A program made the translations under genes and the position numbers. From Chloroflexi bacterium bin20 (GTDB taxonomy: Bacteria; Chloroflexota; Anaerolineae; Aggregatilineales; Phototrophicaceae), in assembly GCA_002238485.1 (NCBI GenBank), contig MPMG01000002.1:240689-304688 (forward strand): 64,000 bases of DNA, written 5' to 3'. Below the pieces are notes generated by a model. The model worked only from the letters and a program-made list of their open reading frames with translations. It searched no databases and was not told the origin of the DNA. This document shows positions 22,243 to 31,845 of the stretch, in pieces; the first letter of the stretch is position 1; every line of letters begins with the position of its first letter.

Positions 22243-23634
22243 ATGGTGATCCCCATGGATACAGTTCCCTTCCCCAAAGTTGTCGTCATCGGCGCGGGCA
22301 GCCTGTTTTTCGGCCGCCAAGCCATCTGGCAGATGACGCAGTCCGAGCACCTGCGTTGTGGCTGTCTGGCGCTGGTCGACACCGACGCCGAGCGGCTCGA
22401 CAAAATGGGCAGACTGGCACAGCTGGTCGCCGCGGAAACTGGCGCGCCACTGCGTATCGAGGCACATACCAACTGGAAAGATGCGCTGCCGGGCGCAGAC
22501 TTCGTCGTGCTCAGCTTCGCGGTCGACACAGTGCGCTACCGCGGACTGGATTGCCAGATCAGCGCGCGTTATGGGCTGCGCATGTGCAGCGGCGACACCA
22601 TCGGGCCGGGCGGCATCATGCGTGCCTTGCGCGACCTGCCAGCCATCCTGGAATGCGCCAGCGATGTCGCCCGCCTCTGCCCGGATGCCTGGCTCATCAA
22701 TTACATCAATCCCAGCGCGGTCAATGGCATTGCCCTGGCTCGCTTCGCACCTGCCGTGAAGAGCTTCGCGCTTTGCGATTCGCTGCATATGCCGCATGTG
22801 AAGATTCGCTATGCTATCTTGGCTGGGCTGATCGACCATGCCAGCCAGTGGCATGCCGCGCTGGATGCCGACTTCGACCTGCGCATTGCCGGCGTCAATC
22901 ACTTTACCTGGTTGCTGCGCGCGCGCTATCAAGAACGCGATATCATGCCACAGATCGCCGACTCCATCCGCCGTCGTTCTGCCACAAGCGACCCGGCAGG
23001 CAAAGGCGCAAAAGCCCTGCACAACGATGCCATCACTTGCCAGCTAAGCGACATCTTCGGCTGCATCCCCGCCTGCACCGCCCACACCAAAGAATATGTG
23101 CGCTTTTATCAGGGACGGGGACTGCTGCCGGGCGAGATCCCGCCGCTGACCCTGTGGGAAACCGAAGCTCGTTATGCCCGCCATGCCGATATGTGGCGCG
23201 AAGTTGACGAGACGCTGAGTGGCGCCTTGCCCATCGACGGCTTCCTGAAGCGGCACGGACCCGACCATGCCACCGATATCATCGAAACCATGGTGGGCGG
23301 GCTGAGGCGTCCGTATTACATCAACACAGCCAATAATGGCGCTGTCGGCAATCTGGGCGATGACGCCTTTCTGGAGCTGCTCTGCGATGTGGATGGGCAG
23401 GGTCCGCGACCGCGACCGGTGGGCGATATGCCGCTGGGCCTGCGCGGGATGACGCAGTTGGTGCTGGATACGCATGAATTGACAGCCGAGGCGGTGGCAA
23501 AGGGCGATTATGCTACCCTGCGGCGCGCCATCATGACCGACCCGCTGACGAACGCAATCGAAGATGCCGATGCCATATTGCGCGATCTGCTGGCGGCACA
23601 GCGGGATGCGCTGCCTGCGCCGTTTCGAGTGTAG
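22243..23634 (+). CDS. Glycoside hydrolase family 4 (alpha-galactosidase/glucosidase type)
   Basis: KVVVIGAGSLFFGRQ, GDTIGPGGIMRALRD, INYINPSAV. Confidence 0.88.
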   Translation: MVIPMDTVPFPKVVVIGAGSLFFGRQAIWQMTQSEHLRCGCLALVDTDAERLDKMGRLAQLVAAETGAPLRIEAHTNWKDALPGADFVVLSFAVDTVRYRGLDCQISARYGLRMCSGDTIGPGGIMRALRDLPAILECASDVARLCPDAWLINYINPSAVNGIALARFAPAVKSFALCDSLHMPHVKIRYAILAGLIDHASQWHAALDADFDLRIAGVNHFTWLLRARYQERDIMPQIADSIRRRSATSDPAGKGAKALHNDAITCQLSDIFGCIPACTAHTKEYVRFYQGRGLLPGEIPPLTLWETEARYARHADMWREVDETLSGALPIDGFLKRHGPDHATDIIETMVGGLRRPYYINTANNGAVGNLGDDAFLELLCDVDGQGPRPRPVGDMPLGLRGMTQLVLDTHELTAEAVAKGDYATLRRAIMTDPLTNAIEDADAILRDLLAAQRDALPAPFRV

Positions 23635-23654
23635 GGACGATACTTGTCTCGCCC
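23634..23654. repeat. Family A palindrome variant
   Basis: gggacgatacttgtctcgccc. Confidence 0.8.
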
Positions 23655-23799
23655 AACTATTTCGGGCGAATTGACGGGCGACCCAAGGCCCCCTCCCCAC
23701 AGATTCCACTCGCATGACGTACTTGGACTTGCTTCTGTGGTAAAACAAGCAGCACAAGATTCATCCGCTCATCCCGAGGCCGGGACCGAAGGAGCTTGC

Positions 23800-25884
23800 A
23801 TGCCTGCCACCATCATCCTGGCAGTCGATATCGGCGGCACGTTCACCGACATTGTCGCGCTCGACAAACAGGGCGCGCGCATCGCAGTCGAAAAGCTGCT
23901 GACCACTTATCCCGATCCCTCGGTCGCGGTCAGCCAAGGCCTGCGCAGCCTGCTGGAGCGCGAGAGGTTCCCGCCCGAGTCGCTTCGCTATGTTGTGCAT
24001 GGCACCACGCTGATCGCCAATACGTTGATCGAACGGACAGGCGCAAAGACCGCCCTGCTGGCCACGGCTGGCTTCCGCGATGCCATCGAGATCGGCAACG
24101 AGGGGCGTTATGACATGTATGATCTGGCGCTACAGAAGCCACAGCCGCTTGCGCCGCGACATTTGCGATTTGATGTGCCAGAGCGCATGCTGGCGGATGG
24201 CCGAGTCTACAAGCCGCTGGACGAAGAAGCGCTGCGAGACATCTGCCGCCATCTGCGCGGGTTGGAGATAGAAGCGGTCGGCATCTGCTTCTTGCACGCC
24301 TATACCAACCCAGCCCACGAAGCGCTGGCGCTGCAAATCGCGCGCGAAGAATTGCCCGAGGCGGCCGTATCCGCATCGCACCTGGTTGCGCCCGGCATGC
24401 GCGAATATCCACGCACGTCCACCACCATCGCCAATGCCTATGTCCAGCCCATCACCAAGCACTATCTGACGCGACTGGAGCGCGACCTGCAGGCGGCGCG
24501 CATCGCCGCTCCCCTGAATATCATGCTCAGCAGCGGCGGCACGACCACTGTGGCGGCAGCGCGCAACTTTCCCATCCGCCTGGTGGAAAGCGGGCCGGCT
24601 GGCGGCGCGCTGGCTGGCGTCTATTGGGGGCGCTTGCTGGGGCAGCGCGATGTGCTGGCATTCGACATGGGCGGCACCACAGCCAAAGCCGCTCTCACAC
24701 GACATGGCGAACTGGCCATCAGCAACCAGTCCGAGGTGGCGCATGTGCATCGCTTCAAACGTGGCAGTGGCTTGCCTCTGATGGTGCCGATGATCGAACT
24801 GATCGAAATTGGCGCGGGCGGTGGCAGCATCGCCAGGCTCAACGCGCTGGGCTTGCCGACTGTGGGGCCGCAGAGCGCTGGCAGCTCGCCGGGACCAGCC
24901 GCCTATCAACTGGGCGGGACGCAGCCGACCGTCACCGATGCCGATTTGCTGCTGGGTTACTTGAATCCCGATTATTTTGCTGGCGGCGCGATCCAACTGG
25001 ACGCCGATGCCGCGCGGACAGCCTACACCAATCTGGCATCCGCGCTGGATATGCCGCTGGAGCGCATGGCTTGGGGCGTGCATCAACTGGTCAACGAGAA
25101 CATGGCTGCCGCAGCGCGCGTGCATGCGGCCGAGCGTGGGCTGGAGATCCGGCGCTATTGCATGGTGGCGACCGGCGGCGCAGGACCCGTGCATGCTTGT
25201 GGCGTGGCCAACGGCTTGGGCATAGAGCGCATCATCATCCCGCCGCTGGCTGGCGTGGGCAGCGCCTTTGGTTTCCTCACCGCGCCTATCGCCTTCGACT
25301 TTACGCGCAGCTATGTCAGGGTGCTCAGCGACATCGACCTGGACGCGCTCAACACCATTCTGCGGGGGCTGGAGCGGGACGGCACACAAATTGTGCAGGC
25401 GGCTGGCGTATCCGCCGCCGATATTCGCGTGCAACTGACTATCGACATGCGTTATGTCGGGCAGGGCTATGAAGTGCGTGTGCCTTTCCCCATGGAGACC
25501 TTGACGCGCGCGCATATCCAGCGCATGCAAGGAGTCTTTGAAAGCGAATACCGCGCCTTCTATGGGCAGCTTGCGGAAGGCGTGCCTATCGAAGCCGTCA
25601 ATTGGCGCGTGCTCATCAGCGGTCCACAGCCGCAGGTGGAAAGCCCGCCCCCACCCCAGAGCGGCCAACACGAACCCGTGACTATGCGTCCCCTGCGTTT
25701 TTCTCCCGATGCCGAACCTGTGCCCACTCCCGTGTATCGCCGCCAGCAATTGGCAGCCGGCTGGTCGGAGCGGGGCCCGCTGATTATTGAAGAAGCGGCC
25801 TCAACGACTGTCGCGTTGCCGGGCTGGTCGGCGCAACTGGCGGATGGCGCTTGCTTGCTGCTGACGAAAGACGGGGCTGGATAA
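23800..25884 (+). CDS. Hydantoinase/oxoprolinase family protein (HyuA-like)
   Basis: AVDIGGTFTDIVAL, HGTTLIANTLIERTGAKTALLATAGFRD, AFDMGGTTAKA; GGAG upstream of ATG. Confidence 0.92.
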   Translation: MPATIILAVDIGGTFTDIVALDKQGARIAVEKLLTTYPDPSVAVSQGLRSLLERERFPPESLRYVVHGTTLIANTLIERTGAKTALLATAGFRDAIEIGNEGRYDMYDLALQKPQPLAPRHLRFDVPERMLADGRVYKPLDEEALRDICRHLRGLEIEAVGICFLHAYTNPAHEALALQIAREELPEAAVSASHLVAPGMREYPRTSTTIANAYVQPITKHYLTRLERDLQAARIAAPLNIMLSSGGTTTVAAARNFPIRLVESGPAGGALAGVYWGRLLGQRDVLAFDMGGTTAKAALTRHGELAISNQSEVAHVHRFKRGSGLPLMVPMIELIEIGAGGGSIARLNALGLPTVGPQSAGSSPGPAAYQLGGTQPTVTDADLLLGYLNPDYFAGGAIQLDADAARTAYTNLASALDMPLERMAWGVHQLVNENMAAAARVHAAERGLEIRRYCMVATGGAGPVHACGVANGLGIERIIIPPLAGVGSAFGFLTAPIAFDFTRSYVRVLSDIDLDALNTILRGLERDGTQIVQAAGVSAADIRVQLTIDMRYVGQGYEVRVPFPMETLTRAHIQRMQGVFESEYRAFYGQLAEGVPIEAVNWRVLISGPQPQVESPPPPQSGQHEPVTMRPLRFSPDAEPVPTPVYRRQQLAAGWSERGPLIIEEAASTTVALPGWSAQLADGACLLLTKDGAG

Positions 25885-25923
25885 TAGCATGGACAAATCG
25901 CTAGTGGCAAAGGCAGACAGAAC

Positions 25924-27576
25924 ATGATCGACCCCATCACGCTGGAAGTGATCTGGCGGCGGCTCATCTCGGTCGTGGATGAACAGGCGGCTGCGCTCAT
26001 TCACAGCTCGTTCACGACTGTCGTGCGCGAGGCGGGCGATTTGTCGGCGGGCGTATTCGACAGGGCTGGCAATATGGTGGCGCAGTCGGTCACTGGCACG
26101 CCCGGGCACATCAACACCATGGCGAATTGTGTGCGCAAGTTCATCGTGCCGCAGCATCCAATCGACACGCTGCAACCTGGCGACACCTTGATCACCAACG
26201 ACCCATGGGAAGCCAGCGGACATCTCTTTGATCTGACAATCGTATCGCCTGTTTTTTATCGTGGGCGGGGCGTAGCTTTTTTCGCCAGCACCTGCCACGC
26301 GGTCGATATTGGCGGCGCAACCATGGGCGGCGATGCGCGCTCGGTGCACGAAGAAGGGCTGGCCATCCCGCTGATGAAGCTCTTCAAAGCGGGCAAAGCC
26401 AACCAGGAACTTTTTGATATCATCCGCGCCAATGTGCGTGTGCCCGACCAGGTCATCGGCGATATCTATGCGCAGGAAGTCGGCAACCAGGTCGGCGCGC
26501 ACAAGTTAATCGAGATGCTGGACGAGTATGACCTGCCCGATATTGAAGAAGTCTCCGCGTCCATTTTGCGCCGAACGGAAGCGGCTGTGCGCGCTGCCAT
26601 CCGCGACCTTCCCGATGGCAGCTGCCGCAACACCATCCAGATCGATGGCTTCGATGCTCCGCTGACCATCGCCTGCGAGATCACGGTGGCGGGAGACGAA
26701 TTGCGCGTTGATTACGCCGGCAGCTCGCCCCAGGTCGACCGTGGCATCAATGTCGTGCTCAATTACACGCATGCCTATACCACCTACACCTTGATGGCTG
26801 CGCTTGCGCCGGGCATCCCCAACAACGAAGGCGCTTTTCGTCCCATCCAGGTCAGCGCGCCCACAGGCAGCATATTGAATTGCCGCCGCCCGGCGCCGGT
26901 CAGCGCGCGTCATCTGATCGGTCATTTTGTCAGCCAGCCGCTGCTGACGGCGCTGGCACAGATCGTGCCGCAGCGCGTGATCGCCAATGGCTCGGCCGGC
27001 TTGTGGAATACAATGATGGACGGCCTGGACGCGGATGGCGAGGAGTTCGCCTACATTTTCTTTTCGGCCGGCGGCATGGGGGCGGCGCAGGACCGTGATG
27101 GGCTGTCCGCAACCGCCTTCCCCAGCGGCATCATGGGCGTGCCAGTCGAAGCCATCGAAACAGCAGCGCCCTTGCTGATGCACCGGCGCGAGCTGCGCGT
27201 TGATTCGGGTGGGGCTGGGCAATTCCGTGGCGGCCTGGGGCAAGTGATGGAGCTGGAGATCATCACCGGCGCGCCAGCCACGCACAGCTGCATGTACGAC
27301 CGCACCAAGCGACCGGCGCTGGGCTTGCAGGGAGGGCGGTCAGGCTCACCTGGCAAAGTCAGCTTGTCGGATGGCACAGAACCGCATCCCAAGAGCCATT
27401 ACAGCTTGCAGCCGGGGCAGCGCGTGATCTTGGAGCTGCCGGGCGGTGGTGGCTTTGGCGATCCATCCCAGCGCGATCTACGGCACGTGCTGGACGATGT
27501 GCGTGCGGGATATGTGTCCAGCGAGGCGGCCGCGCGCGATTATGGCGTGGTCATTGACGACATAGAAGTTGAATGA
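25924..27576 (+). CDS. Hydantoinase B/oxoprolinase family protein (HyuB-like)
   Basis: MIDPITLEVIWRRLISVVDE, TNDPWEASGHLFDLTI, LELPGGGGFGDPSQR. Confidence 0.92.
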   Translation: MIDPITLEVIWRRLISVVDEQAAALIHSSFTTVVREAGDLSAGVFDRAGNMVAQSVTGTPGHINTMANCVRKFIVPQHPIDTLQPGDTLITNDPWEASGHLFDLTIVSPVFYRGRGVAFFASTCHAVDIGGATMGGDARSVHEEGLAIPLMKLFKAGKANQELFDIIRANVRVPDQVIGDIYAQEVGNQVGAHKLIEMLDEYDLPDIEEVSASILRRTEAAVRAAIRDLPDGSCRNTIQIDGFDAPLTIACEITVAGDELRVDYAGSSPQVDRGINVVLNYTHAYTTYTLMAALAPGIPNNEGAFRPIQVSAPTGSILNCRRPAPVSARHLIGHFVSQPLLTALAQIVPQRVIANGSAGLWNTMMDGLDADGEEFAYIFFSAGGMGAAQDRDGLSATAFPSGIMGVPVEAIETAAPLLMHRRELRVDSGGAGQFRGGLGQVMELEIITGAPATHSCMYDRTKRPALGLQGGRSGSPGKVSLSDGTEPHPKSHYSLQPGQRVILELPGGGGFGDPSQRDLRHVLDDVRAGYVSSEAAARDYGVVIDDIEVE

Positions 27577-27650
27577 TTGAAACCGCTTGGTCCCCCATCT
27601 GAACAGGCGAAGCAAACATACTCCCATCCAGATGAAGAGGCTGAGGAGGG

Positions 27651-28085
27651 CTACTCTCGCGCGGCATTCAGTACAGCCAGCGCCTTGCGAGCGATGGACA
27701 CGGTCGGATTGGCACTGGTGCCCGGCGCGCGTTCCATCAGGACTTCCAGAAAGAATTCGTCCACAGCAAAGAGCGCGACCGACCCGTACAGACCGCGACC
27801 CAGTACATGCGGCTGCGGAAAATCTTCAATGGAGTTTTCTTCCTCGATGCCCTCGCGGATATCTTTCATCCGCAGGTAATGCGCCATAGCATATTCCGCC
27901 GAGTCGAATTGCGCGAAAGTCATCTGGAAGTTGTTCGCCATCTGATCAATATACGCGACACGGAAACCGCGCCCATTCTGAATGTTGCGCGGGGCGCCTA
28001 CGCCCTCATCAAAGCGTGAAAGGTCGCGCCGCCACTGCGTATTGGTGATGATCTGATTGGGCAGGCTGTCGAGCACAACCTGCAA
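27651..28085 (-). CDS. Second copy of the adjacent lipoprotein domain, separated from it by an in-frame TGA
   Basis: LGRGLYGSVALFAVDEFFLEVLME parallels FGSGLYGSFALFQIDNYFFEVYVE of the upstream ORF; same frame, TTG start 3 codons after TGA. Confidence 0.55.
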   Translation of the reverse strand: MQVVLDSLPNQIITNTQWRRDLSRFDEGVGAPRNIQNGRGFRVAYIDQMANNFQMTFAQFDSAEYAMAHYLRMKDIREGIEEENSIEDFPQPHVLGRGLYGSVALFAVDEFFLEVLMERAPGTSANPTVSIARKALAVLNAARE

Positions 28086-28094
28086 GACATCTCT

Positions 28095-28769
28095 TCAACC
28101 GTCATCCATCGCCGAGCTGTCGGCAGCCGCTTCAAAGGCGCTGCGGTTGCGCTCGAAGAATTTGATCGTCTCGCTGGCTAGTGGTGTTAGAGGGCTGTTG
28201 GCGGTGGTGAAAATCTCGACATAGACTTCAAAGAAGTAATTGTCGATCTGGAAGAGCGCGAAAGAGCCATACAAGCCCGAGCCAAATGCGTTGGGACTGG
28301 GGAAGGCATCGTCCTGCTCCAGATCGACATCGGCGGAGCGCAGTCCGTGCTTGCGCTCAAACTCGGCGGCTGCGCCAGCTTCGTCGGAGAAGATAACGAA
28401 GTTAAGCAGCATCCTGCTGCCTTGCTGCGAGCCATAGGGGATAGCGCGACCGACAGCGGGACGGCGGATGCCACGGATATTGCGCACCTCCGCTTCGCCA
28501 CCCTCATATGGGCGCTTCCATTCTTCGACCGCAGGCAGGGGATCGGGCAACAGTTCAATCAGTTGCTCCATGATGCTCAAATTGACCTCGTAGGGATCAA
28601 CAAAGTCAGCTGGAGCAGGCGTCGGCGACGGCGTCGCGCTCGGTTCGGGCGTCGGCGTCGGCGTCGGCGTGATATCCAGACTGTCCTCCGGGCGGCAGCC
28701 GCTGAAAACCAACGCGGCGATCAAAGCCAATATCAGCAAGCCTCTCTGTCGAAAAGGAGTCCGATTCAT
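28095..28769 (-). CDS. Putative lipoprotein with Thr/Pro linker
   Basis: Lipobox-like LVFSGC, TPTPTPTPEPSATPSPTPAP linker; ATGA overlap with the ABC ATPase gene. Confidence 0.8.
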   Translation of the reverse strand: MNRTPFRQRGLLILALIAALVFSGCRPEDSLDITPTPTPTPEPSATPSPTPAPADFVDPYEVNLSIMEQLIELLPDPLPAVEEWKRPYEGGEAEVRNIRGIRRPAVGRAIPYGSQQGSRMLLNFVIFSDEAGAAAEFERKHGLRSADVDLEQDDAFPSPNAFGSGLYGSFALFQIDNYFFEVYVEIFTTANSPLTPLASETIKFFERNRSAFEAAADSSAMDDG

Positions 28770-29572
28770 GCCACATCTCCATTTTCTTCATGGTAGAGAC
28801 GCAAGCGCTCGGGGATCTGCCCGGTGACGATCATATCGGCGACTTCGTTTTCACTCACTTCGCTCTTGTGGAAATCGCCGAGCTTATGCCCGCGCTCAAT
28901 AATGGTGAAGCGGTCGGCCACCTCGTATACATGGCGGATATTGTGCGTGATGAAGATGACGCTCATGCCTTTTTCTTTGGCGGCAATGGTGTAGTCGAGC
29001 ACCTTCTGCGTCTCGCCAACCGATAGCGCCGAAGTGGGTTCGTCAAGAATCAAGAGCTTTTTACCGAAGTAAACGGCGCGGCCGATCGCGACTGACTGCC
29101 GCTCGCCACCAGACATATTGCCGACAGTCTCTTCGGAATCGCGAATGTGAATGCCAACATCGGCCAAAGCCCGAATCGATTCGCTCGCCATTTTCTTCTT
29201 GTCGAGGAAGCTGAAAGGACCGATTTCATAGGTGGGTTCTTGACCGAGCCAGAAGTTGCGGGCAATGCTCATCAGGGGGACCAGCGCCAGATCCTGGTGC
29301 ACCGTTTCAATGCCGAGCTCGCGGGCGTCGTGCGGCGAGTTGATCTTCACCGCCTCATCGTCGAAGAAGATCTGCCCGCGAGTCAGGGAATGGTAACCGG
29401 TCAACACCTTGATCAGGGTCGATTTGCCAGCGCCATTATCGCCGAGCAAACCGACAATCTCTTGACGATCGACGTGAAAGTCGATGCCGCGCAGCACCTG
29501 AACGCTGCCGAAATACTTGTGGATATCGATCATATCCACCAGGGCATTATCGTTTTTCTGCTTATATTCCAT
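28766..29572 (-). CDS. Sugar-type ABC transporter ATP-binding protein, single ATPase domain
   Basis: Walker A GDNGAGKST, signature MSGGERQ, Walker B LLILDEPTSAL. Confidence 0.92.
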   Translation of the reverse strand: MEYKQKNDNALVDMIDIHKYFGSVQVLRGIDFHVDRQEIVGLLGDNGAGKSTLIKVLTGYHSLTRGQIFFDDEAVKINSPHDARELGIETVHQDLALVPLMSIARNFWLGQEPTYEIGPFSFLDKKKMASESIRALADVGIHIRDSEETVGNMSGGERQSVAIGRAVYFGKKLLILDEPTSALSVGETQKVLDYTIAAKEKGMSVIFITHNIRHVYEVADRFTIIERGHKLGDFHKSEVSENEVADMIVTGQIPERLRLYHEENGDVA

Positions 29573-29584
29573 AAATGACGCTCC

Positions 29585-31711
29585 CTAATTCTGCCGCGCG
29601 CCGCGCACCAAGGTATTGAGGACGACGGCCGCGATGATGATGACGCCGATGGTGCCGGAGAATAGACGGGATTCGATGCCGACCAATACCAGACCGGTCT
29701 GCAGCATGCCGAAGATCAGCGCGCCAAGCAATGAGCCGACGACGCTGCCATAGCCGCCGGTCAGCAATGCGCCGCCGATCACCGTCATGGCGATGACTTC
29801 AAGCTCCCAACCTGTGCCTTTGAGCGGATCGACGCCCGGGTTTCGCGCTGTTTCATAGATAGCGGCGATACCGGTTAAAACAGCGACGATGACAAAGTTC
29901 TGCAGCTTGACGCGATCGACATTGACGCCTTGCGCGCGCGCCGCCCCTTCGTTGCCGCCGGTGGCGAAGATGCTATTGCCGAACGATGTGCTGGTCAGGA
30001 CGACATGGAAGATCGCCACGAAAATGAACCACCAGACGATCGCCAGGCGAACATTGGCATTCCGCGGTATCTGCATATGGAAGAAATCGCCTTCGGAACC
30101 GATTGCGAGCACCCGGCCATTGAACAGGTCGAAGTAGCCGACTTCGACAATCTCGCCGCCGCTGGCGCTGCCATGATAAGAAAGGACAGCCCCCAACCAG
30201 GCAACGATGGCGAGCAGAATCAGCGCGACCAGCGCGAGAATGACGGCGCGTACGATGGCGCCGCTGGTGCCAAAATCGCCATGATTCTCACGGATGGACC
30301 AGGCATGCGTCGCCCCTCGGTACAAGACGGGCAAGACGCGATAAGCGGTGAATGCGACAACGGCGAGGCCGATCACTGCCAGCGCCAAGAAGACGATGTT
30401 GCTGATGCCGATCACCGGGAGAGCTTCGTGATGGTCGCTGTAGCGCAGAATCCGCCCCCCCGCGATGGCGACCAGCGTAATCGCGCGGAAGGCGAGCATT
30501 GTCCCCAAGGTAACGATAAAAGAAGGTATTCGTGTTGAAATCAAGAGGACGCCGTTAATCGCGCCAAGAATGAAGGCGATAAAAACGGCGAGCAAAGCCG
30601 CCGGTATGGGCCCGACCACGCCGAATATCGGCGCGCCATGCGTCATGAAGTTCATAAACGACAGCGCGGTGACGCCCAGGATCGAGCCGACCGACAAATC
30701 GAACTCGCCCGAGATCATCAGGTAGGTGACGCCGATGGCGATAACGCCCTTGGTCGCCACATTGCTGAGGAAGGACGCGACCGAACTCGGTTCAAGGAAT
30801 AGATCGGTCGCCATGGTGAAGCCCATGAAGATGGCGATGAAACCGATGATGGCGCCGGCGCTCGGAGACTTGGCGAGCTCGGCGCGGATAAACTTGCCCG
30901 GAGTCAAAGCCAGCGCCCGCCGCAGTTCATCCGATTGTTCTTCTACCTGACGAACCACGCGATAGCAGAATAAGCCGGGCAAGAAAAACAGCAGACCAGC
31001 GAGCAGCCGATGATTTTCCGCATCGCGAATCGTTGTTTGACCAGGATACTCTGGAACCATCACCGCTCCAGCGACCAAGAAGCCGATCACGCCCACACCT
31101 AGCACCACCAGAATCGCCTGAACGAACTTGCGCGGCGGCGAGACGATCATCCGTGTGCCCGGCCGATCGCGCAATGATTCCAGAGGCGGGATCAAGAATA
31201 CGAGCAGCGCCAGCAGCGCCACGAGCGCGATAATGAAGAGGCTGATGCTGATCAGCGCTTCGCCTATTGACAAAGCAACTGCAGCCAAGCCGCTGGCCTC
31301 TTCGCTGATCAAAGCTCGCAGGTCGCTCACCTGGCCCAGCAAAAGCGAGAACTTCAAGCCAACCGGGATCGCCACGCTGAGCAAGATCGCGCCGCCAATC
31401 ATGACGGTTACGAAAAACATCCACTGTGACCAGCGCAAGCTCGCTTGCTCGCGCGAGTAAAGCCCTATCGCCGTCCGCAAACAACAGACAGCGTAAACGA
31501 GGCTGATAACGGTAATGAGGATTTCGATTGTGTTTAAACCCTGGCTCCAGCGCAGGATGTTGTCTCGCTCGCCCAAGGGGATCCAGCCAAAGTATGTGCC
31601 GTATGCGATGGCGAAACCAAGGATTGCAAAGCCAGACGACAGAAATGTGACGAGCCTGCCGATGTTTGAAGCTTCGCGCTTGCCTTCGTAATATGCTTTC
31701 ATCATAAGCAA
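29585..31711 (-). CDS. RbsC/XylH-type ABC transporter permease, N-terminally extended
   Basis: 708 aa; EFDLSVGSILG...GATGGNEGAARAQGVNVDRVK-type region, about 270 aa extra hydrophobic N-terminus. Confidence 0.88.
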   Translation of the reverse strand: MLMMKAYYEGKREASNIGRLVTFLSSGFAILGFAIAYGTYFGWIPLGERDNILRWSQGLNTIEILITVISLVYAVCCLRTAIGLYSREQASLRWSQWMFFVTVMIGGAILLSVAIPVGLKFSLLLGQVSDLRALISEEASGLAAVALSIGEALISISLFIIALVALLALLVFLIPPLESLRDRPGTRMIVSPPRKFVQAILVVLGVGVIGFLVAGAVMVPEYPGQTTIRDAENHRLLAGLLFFLPGLFCYRVVRQVEEQSDELRRALALTPGKFIRAELAKSPSAGAIIGFIAIFMGFTMATDLFLEPSSVASFLSNVATKGVIAIGVTYLMISGEFDLSVGSILGVTALSFMNFMTHGAPIFGVVGPIPAALLAVFIAFILGAINGVLLISTRIPSFIVTLGTMLAFRAITLVAIAGGRILRYSDHHEALPVIGISNIVFLALAVIGLAVVAFTAYRVLPVLYRGATHAWSIRENHGDFGTSGAIVRAVILALVALILLAIVAWLGAVLSYHGSASGGEIVEVGYFDLFNGRVLAIGSEGDFFHMQIPRNANVRLAIVWWFIFVAIFHVVLTSTSFGNSIFATGGNEGAARAQGVNVDRVKLQNFVIVAVLTGIAAIYETARNPGVDPLKGTGWELEVIAMTVIGGALLTGGYGSVVGSLLGALIFGMLQTGLVLVGIESRLFSGTIGVIIIAAVVLNTLVRGARQN

Positions 31712-31784
31712 TCACTCGAATATGGCTAATTGGGTAACAGAAATAGTTCAGGCTTATTCAACTGAACTCTGCGGACAAACAAGA

Positions 31785-31826
31785 TAATAAAAAACAAAAG
31801 TGGATGGGGGTATAGCCCCCACCCAC
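31785..31826 (-). terminator. Rho-independent terminator/attenuator between binding protein and permease genes
   Basis: On the minus strand GTGGGTGGGGG-CTATA-CCCCCATCCAC followed by TTTTGTTTTTTATT. Confidence 0.8.
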
Positions 31827-31845
31827 TACGATTGCCGATTTCGGC

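Noticed and set aside
22098-23207. 369-aa plus-strand ORF overlapping the GH4 gene
   Set aside because: Out-of-frame shadow; Arg/His/Gln-rich with no motifs
24130-25749. 539-aa minus-strand ORF
   Set aside because: Antisense to HyuA-like gene
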